From CAIWHR01 sp963816925 (lineage in GTDB: Bacteria; Pseudomonadota; Gammaproteobacteria; Burkholderiales; Casimicrobiaceae), in contig CAWFMY010000001.1 in assembly GCA_963816925.1 (NCBI GenBank), positions 372,001 through 436,000 of the forward strand: 64,000 nt of DNA. Direction: 5' to 3'. The notes under the pieces were generated by a model that was not told the DNA's origin, made no database searches, and saw only the letters and a list, made by a program, of their open reading frames with translations. Both the position numbers and the translations under genes were made by a program. Below are positions 32,609-44,150 of the stretch, one piece after another. Numbering within the stretch: the first letter of the stretch is position 1; the number at the start of each line of letters is the position of its first letter.

Positions 32609-35297
32609 TCAGAAGTTGATCGTCCAGGGCAACGCGTTAGTTGTGGTGAACGGCGTCATGGTCGAGAAATCGTAGACGCCGCCGGTCGGCACCCCGCAGT
32701 CGTGCGCCGCCTGCGGGTGCATGCGCGATTGTCCACCGCCGTTGCCGGTTGACGATTTCCCTCCGCTGCCAACGTTCTGAATTTTCCAACTCAGTGCATG
32801 GTCGGATACGCGCTGGTAAAACCAATATTGGTACTCCCGGTACAGTCCGCGCGCGAGAAATACCTTACAGCTGCGCTCGAATTTCTGGGTAACGTCATCG
32901 AGCTTGAATTCCTCCGGCTGCAGAATCCAGCTCGTGTCCTGAATGCCGGAGAAGAAAATCGTTGCTGGCAGATCTCCTGCATCGGTCAGGAACGCGATCT
33001 GCGCGTGCTGGCCGCCACCAAGCCCGGGATGGTCACCACTGGCGTCGTGTTCGTGCCGAATGCCACGCCGAAGTTGCTGACACCCCAGCCCGTGCGACGC
33101 CGTCTGATAGGGAAGGGAATGGTATTTGTTGTCGCCGATGTCGTCGTAGACATAGTCGGTCATGTTGGCGACGGCGATGAAGTTGGGCTCGGCGATGTCC
33201 TTGGTCGTCACCGCGACCGCGTCGGCCTCCTGTCCAAGCTTGCCGCGGAAGACGACTTGCAGATAGGCGTCGGACATGTCGATCGGAATGACATTGCTGC
33301 GATTCGAACATGAATGTAAACGGCTTGGACTGGTCGGTCGAATCTCTCCGTCGGCGACGGCTACCGCGCGAGAAACCGCGACAAATTCCTCCTTGGATCT
33401 GCAAGCGAGTCCTGTGAAAACGATCGGATCGCCTCCGAATTCGCCGGACAAGTCGGGCGATAGCACGTGTTCTTGTGGTACCGCCACGCCGAAGTTGGAC
33501 ACGCCTAAAGAACCTCCAGCACCACCGAAAGGTACGGGATGGTAGTGATTGTCGCCGGTGTCGTCGTAGACGTAGTCGGTCATGTTGGCAACGGCGATGT
33601 AATTGGGCTCGACGATGTCCTTGGTCGTCACTGCGACCGCGTCAGACTCCTGTCCGAGCTTGCCGCGAAACACGACTTGCAAATACATGTCCGTGGCATC
33701 AACTCGGAATCGACGAGCTGCTCGGAAACGTAAACTCAATTGGCTTCGCTCCAAAAGTTCTCGCTACCCCACTAACCGGCTTCTCGTCGGATACAGCAAC
33801 AAATTCCTCAGGCGAACGGCAAAGCGCCGGATCGAAGCCAGGCGCCCCGAATTCACCGGACAGATCTATACGAAAGCAGGTGTTGCGATGGTACTTAGCG
33901 ACGGCGACCAGCTTTCCGACCTCCATTTCATCCTGAGGGGTGCTGTTTTTGAGAAAAAGTTTGATTTTTTGAAAACATGGTGTAGTGCAACCCGACGCCA
34001 GCATGTCGACGACCGCATACACGCCTTCCGGGGGTAATGCGATCTCCATGGCTCCACGAAAGAAATAGTTAATCAAGCCCGCAGAGTAGCCCACCGCCCG
34101 CGGAAGAAGATAAAGGTTGTCATACGCAAACGTGAATCTGTTCAATCGCACAAATAGGTAATTTTGCGGGTTCTGGCTGTCGAATTCCGGACTGAAAAGC
34201 GATTGCCCGACAGCGAACGGCTGCGGCATCGGGTTCCGGCCGATCCGAAACTGATCGTCTACGCTTGACGACCAGAAGTACACCCACTCGTCGGGATCCG
34301 TAATCCCGATGCACGGTGGTACCGCGTTTGCGCACATATCGCCGACCTTCATGCGAAATGGTGACGTAATAGCCGGCGGCGATTGCATCGACCCATTGAT
34401 ATCAAAGATTGTGTTCTCGCTGAAGAAATTGCGATTCGTAAAATCCGACATTCCACGACCGGCATTCGTCCAGAAGTTCCTCGCATCGGAAAAAGTAACA
34501 AGGCCGGTGGGCTTGGCATCGATACCCGGATACACGGCGGGATAGTCATTTAGATACCCTGCGTCTCTAATAAGTCTCAATACATCTGGTTTGTTCGTCC
34601 ATTTCTCATATGCGCTTTCACGGTGCAAGGCGACATAAGTGCCGCAAATGGAAAAAAAAGATGGATCGCGGCACTCCTCCTCTCGGCCATCTTCATGCCA
34701 ATGCTGATCGTTGCGCACATGCTGCGGCTGTGCCATGTCCTGAATGTGATGGACTACTCGACCAAGGGCCTCGAACATAATCCCCCAGTTCTGCATCCGA
34801 ATGGCATTGTTCTGCTTGGTTAATCCGCCGTACATGTATTCACGGGCCGCCGTCCACCTAAATTTGTTGTCGACTGTCGACACGGCGCTCTGACCTAGCG
34901 CCCAATCGGGTGACGGTTGGGCATACGCATTGGCCGTCGCAACCAATGTCGGATTGGCGAACGGAAACTCCGACAGCTCTATATGCAGACCTTTTCCATC
35001 ACGCGGGTCAAAGAAATGATGCGCGGGGCGGCGTCCGTCGTCTTCCGATACGGCCCCGCCCTGGATAAGCGCCAATACGGACTGAGGCTGACCCCTAGAG
35101 TCCGGAAAAGTTTGGTCCTGGCTTTCGCTGTCTATTGTGCGATGCAATCCTAGGAGCGACCGCGCCACCGGGTCCAAAACCAGAATAGATTGACTTGCGG
35201 CGTAGGTCGTGAGCAATCTGTGAGTTTCAAGATCGTAGGCACTCGCACTCGTAACGATCGCAGCTATGCAACTTGCCACGGCGAGTCTATAAATCAT
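32609..35297 (-). CDS. secreted zinc-dependent phospholipase C-like protein with duplicated C-terminal module
   Basis: Start ATG at 35297 overlaps the stop of the upstream gene (ATGA). Net +1 after several breaks (about 33718, 33350, 33294, 33095 and 33020); corrected length is 895 residues. A signal peptide ends near SASA|YDLETHRLL. His26, HHFF (93-94), HHIQDMAQPQH (183-193) and HWH (199-201) match the metal-ligand spacing of phospholipase C/S1-P1 type enzymes. From about residue 490 two copies of a roughly 140-residue module follow, each with CRSxEEFVAVS, YLQVVFRGKLGQE, DAVAVTTKDI and IAVANMTDYVYDD. The enzyme part is visibly AT-richer than its surroundings. It is last in a four-gene exported cassette. 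Confidence 0.75.
33133..33266 (-). repeat. direct repeat copy encoding module 2 of the phospholipase-like protein
   Basis: Nearly the same 134 bases occur at 33553-33686 in the same orientation, differing at roughly one position in eight by eye. Both encode YLQVVFRGKLGQE...MTDYVYDD. The closeness at DNA level, not only at protein level, indicates recent duplication or gene conversion. Confidence 0.85.
33553..33686 (-). repeat. direct repeat copy encoding module 1 of the phospholipase-like protein
   Basis: Partner of the copy at 33133-33266. The conserved blocks begin with the GTCGTCGTAGAC segment and end in the CGACTTGCA segment (plus-strand reading). Such repeats could also mislead assembly, which bears on the frame breaks found between them. 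Confidence 0.85.
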
Positions 35298-36037
35298 TTC
35301 CCATGCTCCTCGACATAGCGCTGCAACGATCCGCATCGGCTGCGATTCTTGTCATCCGCTCGTTCCAAATAGTCGAGCGAATAGAGCGCTTTTTCGCCCT
35401 GCGTTTGCAACACGTGGTGCTGCATGTTGGTGGCCCAGAGAAACTTTGGAATGAGCTTCCAATTGCATTGATTGTTTCGCAGCAAATTGGACAACTCAGT
35501 TTCAACAAAATAGAACGTCTTCGCATAGTCGGCCGACGATCCGCTGAATCGCTCTAGGTCGATCGCCTTTCCGTTGATATCGGACTGCATGTGAAGAGCG
35601 GGTCGCCTCGTCCCGATCGGGTAGTTGTTTTCAATTGTTTTGCTCAGGTACCCGCTCTTGAATAACAATATGATGGGCGAGCTACCCGACACGCCACCAT
35701 CATCGAAATTGGAACTCGGTCCCCACGCGGGAAAGTGAAATCGCCCGTCCATGTCAGTTACATCTTCACTTATCGCGATATATCCAACGATGCTATGACC
35801 TGGACCTGCCACAATCGCCAGGCCGATACGACATTAACTCCACTCAGTGGAGCATTGGACCCAACTTCAACAACACGGCCAGAGATTGCGTCTCCGCTGT
35901 ATGTGAATGTTGCTGCGTGAACATCCGGAAAATACAAACACCGCAGTAGCGATCGCAATCCACGTGGCCAATGGAAGATGACGGGGCGTTGCTCCCAGTA
36001 AAGTGTGCAATTTGCAATCGTGTATCGTCAGAGGCAT
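35294..36037 (-). CDS. exported protein with carboxypeptidase-regulatory-like (Cna-B type) domain
   Basis: Two compensating breaks (about +1 at 35935 and -1 at 35815) leave 247 residues. The start ATG at 36037 gives a signal-type hydrophobic segment. The mature part begins TYSGDAISGRVVEVGSNAPLSGVNVVSAW and continues with DVTDMDGRFHFPAWGPSS, the pattern of a carboxypeptidase-regulatory/Cna-B beta-sandwich (I-x-G-x-V-x-D...G-x-P-L-x-G-V...T-D-x-x-G-x-F). A helical tail with RRPALHMQSDINGKAIDLERFSG follows. It lies 10 bp after the giant Ig-repeat gene and overlaps the phospholipase-like gene, so it is translated with them. Low GC here. Role unknown. Confidence 0.72.
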
Positions 36038-36047
36038 TGGAGTACCT

Positions 36048-39000
36048 TCACATCGTGTCGATTTGCCAGACGCCCCGGCCATCGCGGAGCAACAAAATGA
36101 AATAGCGCCGTTTCTCGCTCGAAATGATCCGCCCGATGGTGTATTCCGCGATTTCGGTATCGAGCGCACCGGTTTGCGGTATGCCCCAATTTGCCACGAT
36201 TGTCGGCATCTGCAATGCCAATGTTGTGAATACTGGTGCGTAGCGCATGCGCGCCGATGAGCTTAGGAAGGTAGATGCAGTCTGCGTGTCGCCGGTTGCT
36301 AGCGTAGCCGTAAACGTGTTCCAGATTGCTTTGAGCTTCTGGTCGAGCGCGATCTTGTCCTGAACGACGATCGCGATCGTTTGCGTGTAGCTGTTACCAT
36401 CGGCATCAGTCACCGTGACCGACGGGGAGTAGTTGCCCGGCGTCGCAAACGTCAGCTTGACCAAGGTCGTACCGTCGAATACCGACGTGTCGCCCGTTCC
36501 GCCGGTCAGATTGGTGATCTGCACGGCCGTGATTGGACTGGTACCGCGCCGGCTCGCGCTGAGGGTCACCGTCGACGGAGCCATAACATTGTCCCAGTCG
36601 GCGCTGATCTGGAACGTGCGTTGTCCGGTGCTGGTCACGTTGCGAGTCAGCGTGCTTGTCTGACCGTCGGCCGAAGCTAGCGTGATGGTCAGCGTATTTG
36701 CGCCCGGCGACAAGACGGAAAATTGTTTACGAAAGAAGTTCCCCTGCCCGTCGCTTGCCGCGACTTTTCCGTTCACGGTGATGCCGCTGTTCGGCGGCGC
36801 CTGATACGTCCCTCTGATCAGCACAAAATCCGCCGCTATCGACGCCCCTTCGGCGGGCGTGATGACGGTCAGCGAAAGCGGCTTGACGGACACGGTAACC
36901 GCGGACGAAGTGGCGACCGCTCCGTGGTTGTCCACCGATTGCGCGGTCAGCGCATAGTTCCCGCCGGAACGCCGCTCCAGACAAGAGAAAATGGCGAAGC
37001 CATTGCGCTGCCGATGACGGTCGTCCCGGCGTAGAAGTCGACGCGCGCCACGGAGCCATCGTTATCGGCCGCTTTGGCCACCAGATTGATCGTTCCGCCC
37101 GCGGCAAATTGCTGCCCGGATTGCGGCAGTACGAGGGATATCGACGGGGCCGCATTGGCGACGACCGTAACATCGACCGCGTAGGTGGTGTTCGTGACGG
37201 TGCTCGCGGTGACGCCGTGATCGTCGGTGGCTTTGGCGGTGAGCGAATAGGCGCCGGGGGTGGTCGGCACCCAATTGAACGTATAAGGAGGTGACGTGAG
37301 CGTTCCCAGCAGCGCACCGTTGGCGAAAAACTCCACCTTGACGATTGTGCCGTCGGGGTCGTACGCCGAGGTAACGATGGGCACAGGCTGGCCTGCGTAG
37401 AACACATTGCTCGAGTGCGGCGAGGTCATGTAGATCGTCGGTGCCACGTCGGCCGCGACGTGGATGATGGCGAGCTGGGAGGTCACCTTTCCCCCCGCGT
37501 AGTAACCGGTCGCAGATATGCCGTAATCCCTTGCCGCAACATTCGCCCACGATCCCGTCCACGGTGGCTGGGTCGCTGTCGCGATCAGGCCGCCGTTCTC
37601 CGAGACACTCGCGAAATACTCGACGCGGGTCAGGATTCCACCAGGGTCGGTGACTTTCACCGCCAGCGGGACGGTGTCCCCGGCATAAAAATGCTGCCCG
37701 TCCGTCGGTGACGTCATCGTGATGCTCGTCCCGCTGGCCGCACCCGAAACATTGAAAGTAACAGGCGCGGTAATCGCTCCGTTGGTGTAGATCTGACTAG
37801 CCATAGCGTATACGGTCTGCGTGCCCGGGGTGAAGTTGAAGCTCACTGTGTAGGGTGGCGCCCGCCTTGTGCCCAGCAGCACGTTGCCGGCGTAGAAATT
37901 CACCTGGTCAACCGCGCCCTCCTGCGCCATCACGTCGGCGGAAAGGGTTACGAATCCGCCATACGTTCCGCCCGCCACGGGACTGGTCATGACAATCAAA
38001 GGCGGGCGAGGAAGCAATGGAACGATCACGTAGGCGGGCGCGCTGCGCGCAGCCTCCTGGTAGCCGGCCATCGCGCTGGCGGTGATGACATGCAGACCGG
38101 ATCTGACACTCGAAAACGTCCCGCTGTAGGGCGGGCTTGCGAGCGCCGTGAGCCAGCGATAGTTATCGTCGATTTCCACGCTGGTCACGGTACCAGCGGG
38201 GTCGGTCAACAATGCCGAGTAACTGAGCGACGGCGCTACCCCGCCAAAAAGAAGGGGAAGGATCCGTTCTCCCGTCGGCGATTGCAGCGATATTGTGGGC
38301 GATGGTGCCGAGCCGACGACATTCACATGGAACGGGGCGGAAACGGAAATGTATCCATCCTGGTCGGTCAACCGCGGGACGATGTCGTAGCTTCCGGCCG
38401 GCACATTGCGCCATACGAATACGAAATCACTGCCGGAAATGTCGGCCGCCGTAACCGCTCCGATCAGCACGCCGTTCGCCAGAAACTCTATTCTTGTGGC
38501 CGGCTCCGTGGCGCCATGCAGTATCCCGGCAAACAGGACGATCGTTGCCGGCGCTGCAAACACGACTTGCTCATCGGGGGACGGCCCGGGTCGGGTCGAT
38601 ATACGAGCGGTGTAAGGCGAGGGAGGCGTGGCCTTCAGTACGCGGATATAGGAAATGTCGGATGCCGACACCGCGCCGGTATCGTCGGTGGCCTCCGCCC
38701 AGACCGCATACATGTCGATGTCGCTGGGATATGGAATGTTGCTGTAAGGAACCGCCGCCCACGTCATCTGGTACGGCGGCGTGGTGACGACGCCCAGCAG
38801 GACGGGAGCGGCGTCGCCCAACAGACCGTATGCCTGCTTGTAGAACCTCACCGCCGCGATCGCGCCGTCGGAATCCGAGGCGCTCGCGGCAAGCGAAATG
38901 TCAGGAGGCGCGGCCGGCGAGATGTAGTCATGGCCATCCGTTCGGCGTCGTCAGGCTGACGACGGGAAATTGGTTGGGAACCACGTTGACGGTGATTGGC

Positions 39001-42000
39001 GCGGAGGTGGCTGTACCCGCTTTGTTGTCGGTAGCAATGGCCGTAAGCACATGACTACCGGCGTCCGGGGCAGACCAGGCGTAGGTATACGGCGAAATCG
39101 TATCCGCGCCGAGGAGGACGCCATCGGCATAGAACTCCACCTTGCTGATGGTGCCGTCGGTATCCGATGCCGTCGCAGCGATCGTCAGCGGCACGACCGC
39201 GCGAAACTGCGCGCCATCGACGGGGCTGGTGATCGACACCGTCGGAGGCGTATTGACTTTCACGGTTATCGTGACCGGCGTCGGAGGTCGTCACTACGCC
39301 GAGATTGTCGGAGGCCTTCGCGGTCAGCACATAGGTGCCCACGGGCGGATTCACCCAAACGTAGCTATAGGGCGACGTGGTGTCGGTGCCGAGCAGCACG
39401 CCGTCCCGATAGAAATCGACTTTGCTCACCGTTCCGTCGGCGTCGCTCGCGTTCGCATTGATCGTCACCGTCGCCGGAAGCACGATGACTGCATTGTTGG
39501 CGGGAGCGGTGATGCCCACCGTCGGCGCCTTGTTCACCTTCACGGTCACCGTGGCCGATGTCGTTACCGCGCCCTTGTCGTCCGTGGCCTTCGCCGTCAA
39601 CGCGTAGGTCGCTCCGGCAACGTTCGACCACGTGTAGGTGTACGGCGCGGTGGTCACCGTCGCGAGCTTGGTCGCGCCCTGATAGAACTCGACCTTGGTG
39701 ATCGTCCCATCCGTGTCGCTTGCCGTCGCGGCGAGGTTGATCGTTGCAGGCGCCGTGTACGTTGCGTTGTTCGCCGGGGCCGTGATCGACACCGAAGGCG
39801 CGACGTTTGCTTTCACGTGGACCGTCGCGACGGCCGACGTCGTCGTCGCACCCTTGCTGTCCGTCGCCTTGGCGGTGAGCGAATAGTTGCCGATCGGGAC
39901 GCCACTCCAGGTGTAGGCATAAGGAGCGGTGACGGACGTGGCGAGCAGCGTCGCGCCGTTATAGAACTCGACCTTGGTCAGCGTCGCGCCGGTCGCGGTC
40001 GCGGCCGCCGTCGCCGTTATCGCGACCGAAGTTGGAAAAACGAAATTCGCATTGTTGGCTGGAGCCGTGAGCGACACCGTCGGCGCGGTTGCGCATGCAT
40101 TCGCCGCCGCAAACTCCGCGCTGACCTCGGTTGCCGTCAGGGCGCGATTGAAAACTTTCACTTCGTCGAGTTGGCCGGCGAAACGCAAGGTGGTGCTGCC
40201 GCTCAACCCGCCAATCCGCAGCGCCGACGCCACCACCGAATTGGCATTGTTGGGCGCGCCCGCCCGCTGCGTGAGCAACTGCGGCGTGCCGTCGACGTAG
40301 AGCTTGTTGGACGCCACCGCGCCGTTGGTGAACTCGGCGACCACGTGGCGCCACTTGCCTGCGAAACCGGTCGAGGCAATGCCATACACATCGCCATTCT
40401 GCGTCGTGAATCCGAACGAGCCTCCGGTAAAGACCAGCCCCTGCGAAACCCAGCCCAGAGGCATGACGGCGTCGGTGCCGCTCCAATTCACCCAGAACGC
40501 CACGGTAGTCTTGGCGGCGGCCGCCGTCGAAACCGCAAGACCGGCGACGTCGATCGCGCCGCCGGAGAAACTCGCGGCCTTGCAGGTGTCGCCTTTGGGC
40601 ACACTGGCGACGGACGTCACCGAAGTCGCCGTTCCGGTAAGCGTTCCATTGTGCAAACCGGCGGCGTCGGTCACGACACCCGAGACCGCCCAGGCATCGT
40701 TGAACAAATACGCGTCGAGCGGCTTCGCCATCGTACCGGCGTTGACGGTCACGTTGACCACCGTCGACGTCGCGGTCGCATTCAGACTGTCGGTCACCTT
40801 GGCCGTGAGCGCGTAGGCTCCCACCTGCACATTGGCCCACGCAAAGTTGTAGGGCGATGCCGTAACCGTCCCGATCAACGACGCTCCGGCGTAGAAATCG
40901 ACTTTCGATATCGTCGCGCCGGTACTCGGCGTCGCCGTTGCCTTGAGGGTTGTGGCAAGCGGCGCCGTGTAGGTCGTGTTGTTGACCGGCGCCGTAAGGG
41001 CGACAGTCGGCGGGCTCGCCGTCTGGATATGGCTGCGCTGATTGGACGCACCCAGCGGCCACGTGACCTCGGCGACGTTCGACCGATTGCCGTACGCGTC
41101 GGTGACCCACGCCTGCAAGGGGGGCGCAACCTGCCACGGGGCCGCCGGGATGTGTCCGACGAACTCGTCGCGGTCGGTGTTGGCAGCGAAGAGTCCGCTG
41201 ACATCGAATTCGTCCCGCGTGGCCCTGAGACGCAGCCCCTTCACGTAGGCGGGCGAAGGGACGCAAACCACCCCATTGCAATAGGTCTTCACACGGAACG
41301 TCACCTGCGTCGACGCGGCGCTCGCGGCGTTGCCCGAGAGGTCCGCGTCGAGACGTTGCTCGAATCGAAGGGGATCGGCCGCGAATCGGTTCACGCTTTG
41401 CCCGCCCGGAATGCGCACCACTGCGCCGTCGGTCAGATCAACCACGCCAAACCCGGTCCGGTCCCCGAACCAGAGGATCCGCTCGCGCAATTGGGCGTCG
41501 ATGCCTGCGATGTCGATGAGGGCTTCGGACGTGAATGCACCGCGATGCATTGCGGACGCCTTTCGATCGTAGTGCCGAATTTCCTGCCCGATGACCAGAG
41601 TGAGGACCCCGTTCTGGGCGTCGAGAGCTACCGCATCAGGGCCGTCAACGACAATGACTGCGCCACGGGCAAGCCCCATCAGCGCGTCGAACTGGATGAC
41701 CGCACCGGAACGAACGAGCCACAAATATCCCGCAACGGGATCCAGAAGCAAGTTCGCCGAGCTCGTCCCCGGCAATTGCGTGAGATCGAATCGCGCCACC
41801 ATCGCGCCGGTCGAATCGAGGCGCATGAGTGCCGTCGACGTCGCAACGAACAGCGCGTCGGGTCCCGCTACCGCGATCGCGAGCACGGGACCGTCGACAG
41901 GCCACTGCCTTCCGCGTGATCCGAAAGAATCGAAATGGAGAAGGGATGCGCCGACCCCGATCCAGACGCCACGGTCGCTCGGGTCGGCAACCATGGGCCC

Positions 42001-42291
42001 GAACATCGCGGCCTCGTCGGGCATCACTTTCGTGGTTGATTGAACCACCAATGCGTCGTCGAGCAGTGTGAGCGCCTCGTCCGTAAGCACCCACGCCCCG
42101 CCATTCCCGAGCGGTGCGACGTTGCGCACATGCTCGTCGATCGGCGCCGTCAGGAACGATCCCGCGCCGAAATCGACCCGTGACAGGCGCCCGCCTTCGA
42201 TCAACCAGACACCGGTTGCGCTGGCGAACGCAGGGGTTGCCAGAAGGAGTGCCGCGGCCAGAATTTTCGGCAGGGAGAGGTTCATGGGCAC
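36048..42291 (-). CDS. giant secreted Ig-like repeat protein with LamG-like domain
   Basis: Three breaks (+1 at about 39278 and 38936, -1 at about 36961) separate the pieces; corrected length is 2,080 residues. Signal peptide (MNLSLPKILAAALLLATPAFASA). Residues to about 400 resemble a propeller-like sensor part (VWLIEGG, LTDEALTLLDDALVV, LLLDPVAGYLWLVRSG). Then one Ig-like repeat, a LamG/concanavalin-like domain (about 540-720; AFWVNWSGTDAVMPLGW, RFAGQLDEVKVFNRALTATEVSAEF), and about eleven more Ig-like repeats of roughly 90 residues. Repeats share P-x-V-x-ITAP, GTITKVEFYxGxxLLGT, SPYTYTW and YALTAKATDxxG. The C-terminus ends RYFILLLRDGRGVWQIDTM. Probably an extracellular binding or adhesive protein. 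It overlaps the preceding SBBP gene by 10 bp. Confidence 0.85.
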
Positions 42292-44150
42292 GTCCCGGCC
42301 TGATTGACGACAAAATTGACCTCAAGGGACGAATAACCGTCGAATGATCCGGCACCGTGATACGCGGCCTTTGCCTTGTGAATTCCCACCGGCAACGTCG
42401 TCGCTTTCGTAGCGACACCGTTGACGATGGACGCGGAACCCACGCTCGCACCATCGACCAGGAAGTCGACCGTTCCGAGGTCATTGGACGCTGCGACATG
42501 CGCGGCCAACGACGATGTCTGGCCCGCGCACGCAGGACTTGGGCTGATGCTGAAATCGACCGGCAGCACGCCTGGGCTCAATACCTGCAGGCCCGCCGCG
42601 TCGTTAGCGATGACTACGTTTTGCCACCGGTCCACCGCGATGCCTTGCACGCCATAGCGCGGCAACGTTGTCGCATAGAGCAATTGCTGCCCGTCGGAAG
42701 TGAGCACTTGAAGAAACTGGTTCCCGACGGGCGACTGGAGACCGGTCGGGGCCGGGATGATCGCGTCCTTGGTCGCGAACGTCGGACGGTTGCTCGCATC
42801 CGTATACCCGCCGGCGTAGATGTTGCCGCTGCTGTCGATTGCAACCTTGGCCGGCGCAAAGGCGCCACCGCCGTTGCATTCATCGAGCTGGTCGCCGCCC
42901 AGCGGGAGATACCCGGAAAAGACGAGCTGCCGGCCATCCGGGGACAACTTGGCGAGGAACCCGAATTCGGGCGTCCACAAAAGGCAATCCTTGGTGACAC
43001 CGCCCACGCCTCCCAGCAGCGCGCTGTAGACATAGGGGAAATTGGTCGAGTTGGTCTTTCCGGCCACGATCGCAGCGCCGGATGGATCGACAACGATGCT
43101 TGTTCCGCGATCGCGCAGGTCGCCGCCCAGGCGCGCCGTGTAAACGATCGCCGTCCCCGAGGCATTGAGCTTGGTTACGAACGCGTGCGACGCCTGGTCC
43201 GTGATCAGGTTGTGCCAGCCGGTCGGTCCGACAGCCTTCGTGCCGAAATCCGGTGAGCCGGGGCTCGCCGGCAAGCCGGGTTCCGCCTGCCCCGTCACGT
43301 AGGCATTTCCCGCGCCGTCGACGGCAATGGCAAATCCCGTCGGGTGGATGTTGGACTGGAGGATGCTGGTCGGTGGTGTATGACCGCCGCAGATGGAGCC
43401 CTGCGTACCGGAATTGCCGAGATAGGTCGCATACAGGACAACCTGGCCTGCCGGATCGAGCTTCATTACATAGGGTGCGATGCAACCCGCAGCGACGCTG
43501 GCCGTCGAATAAGGCGCACCTGGCGTCGTCGGCAGCCCGTCGCGGGCGCTGCCCGTCAGGTAGATGGCGCCGGCGCTATCCAGCGCGATCGCGCCGACGC
43601 GCTTCAGCGCCGGGTCGAGCGCGATCGAAAGCTTGGCGACCTGTCCCGTTGCGCCGACTTTGAAAACAAACCTCTTGCCGGTCGTCGCCTGGTATTGGCC
43701 GCCGGTGACGGGATAATCCTTTGCGGCGCTTTCGTAGGCGACGAGAAACGCGTTGCCGTTGGCGTCGATGGCCAACCCGGACGCTTCCTCTTCGCCGAAC
43801 AGGTCCCAGGTTGGATCCTTGGACGCCCCGACCAACGCGACGAAGCTGGCGGTGCGGCCGAGCGGCGGGAGCTTGGCGACGAACCGGAGACCATTTCCCG
43901 CGTTGGTGATCGCCGCGGAATTGACACCCGGAAAATTGTACGAGCCGATGACGCCGGAAACGTAGGCATTGCCGGTGGCGTCGACAACGAGATCGGTCAG
44001 GCGATCGTGGCCCGTCCCGCCAATCGTGAAATCTGCCGCAACCAGAAAGGGCGGGCTCGCGGCCGCTCCCGATGCGCCGATTGCGGCCACGCACATCACC
44101 AGAATGACGCTGGAGATGGTGGTGGTCGAGCGCGTGGTCGAATGACGCAT
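42282..44150 (-). CDS. secreted SBBP-repeat beta-propeller protein with C-terminal Ig-like domain
   Basis: An uninterrupted 622-residue protein. After a signal peptide come repeated SBBP-type blades with the core DxxGNAYVxG (LVVDATGNAYVSGVIGS, IAVDGAGNAYVTGQAEPG, VAIDSSGNIYAGGYTD) and the linked F-V-x-K-L-x-x-x-G motif. Near the end is an Ig-like fold (SSLAAHVAASNDLGTVDFLV, then VGIHKAKAAYHGAGSFDGYSS) similar to group-3 Ig-like domains. First gene of the four-gene exported cassette; the 373-bp gap upstream holds its promoter. Function unknown; the fold suggests binding in or outside the envelope. Confidence 0.87.
   Translation of the reverse strand: MRHSTTRSTTTISSVILVMCVAAIGASGAAASPPFLVAADFTIGGTGHDRLTDLVVDATGNAYVSGVIGSYNFPGVNSAAITNAGNGLRFVAKLPPLGRTASFVALVGASKDPTWDLFGEEEASGLAIDANGNAFLVAYESAAKDYPVTGGQYQATTGKRFVFKVGATGQVAKLSIALDPALKRVGAIALDSAGAIYLTGSARDGLPTTPGAPYSTASVAAGCIAPYVMKLDPAGQVVLYATYLGNSGTQGSICGGHTPPTSILQSNIHPTGFAIAVDGAGNAYVTGQAEPGLPASPGSPDFGTKAVGPTGWHNLITDQASHAFVTKLNASGTAIVYTARLGGDLRDRGTSIVVDPSGAAIVAGKTNSTNFPYVYSALLGGVGGVTKDCLLWTPEFGFLAKLSPDGRQLVFSGYLPLGGDQLDECNGGGAFAPAKVAIDSSGNIYAGGYTDASNRPTFATKDAIIPAPTGLQSPVGNQFLQVLTSDGQQLLYATTLPRYGVQGIAVDRWQNVVIANDAAGLQVLSPGVLPVDFSISPSPACAGQTSSLAAHVAASNDLGTVDFLVDGASVGSASIVNGVATKATTLPVGIHKAKAAYHGAGSFDGYSSLEVNFVVNQAGTCP

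Noticed and set aside
36900..39900. Possible CRISPR array because of regularly spaced similar segments
   Set aside because: The similarity is at protein level between Ig-like repeats of about 90 residues. There are no short identical repeats with unique spacers and no cas genes.
39142..41919. Plus-strand open frame of about 925 codons opposite the Ig-repeat gene
   Set aside because: The minus strand carries clear Ig-like and LamG domains. The plus frame is only open because stop codons are rare in this GC-rich DNA.
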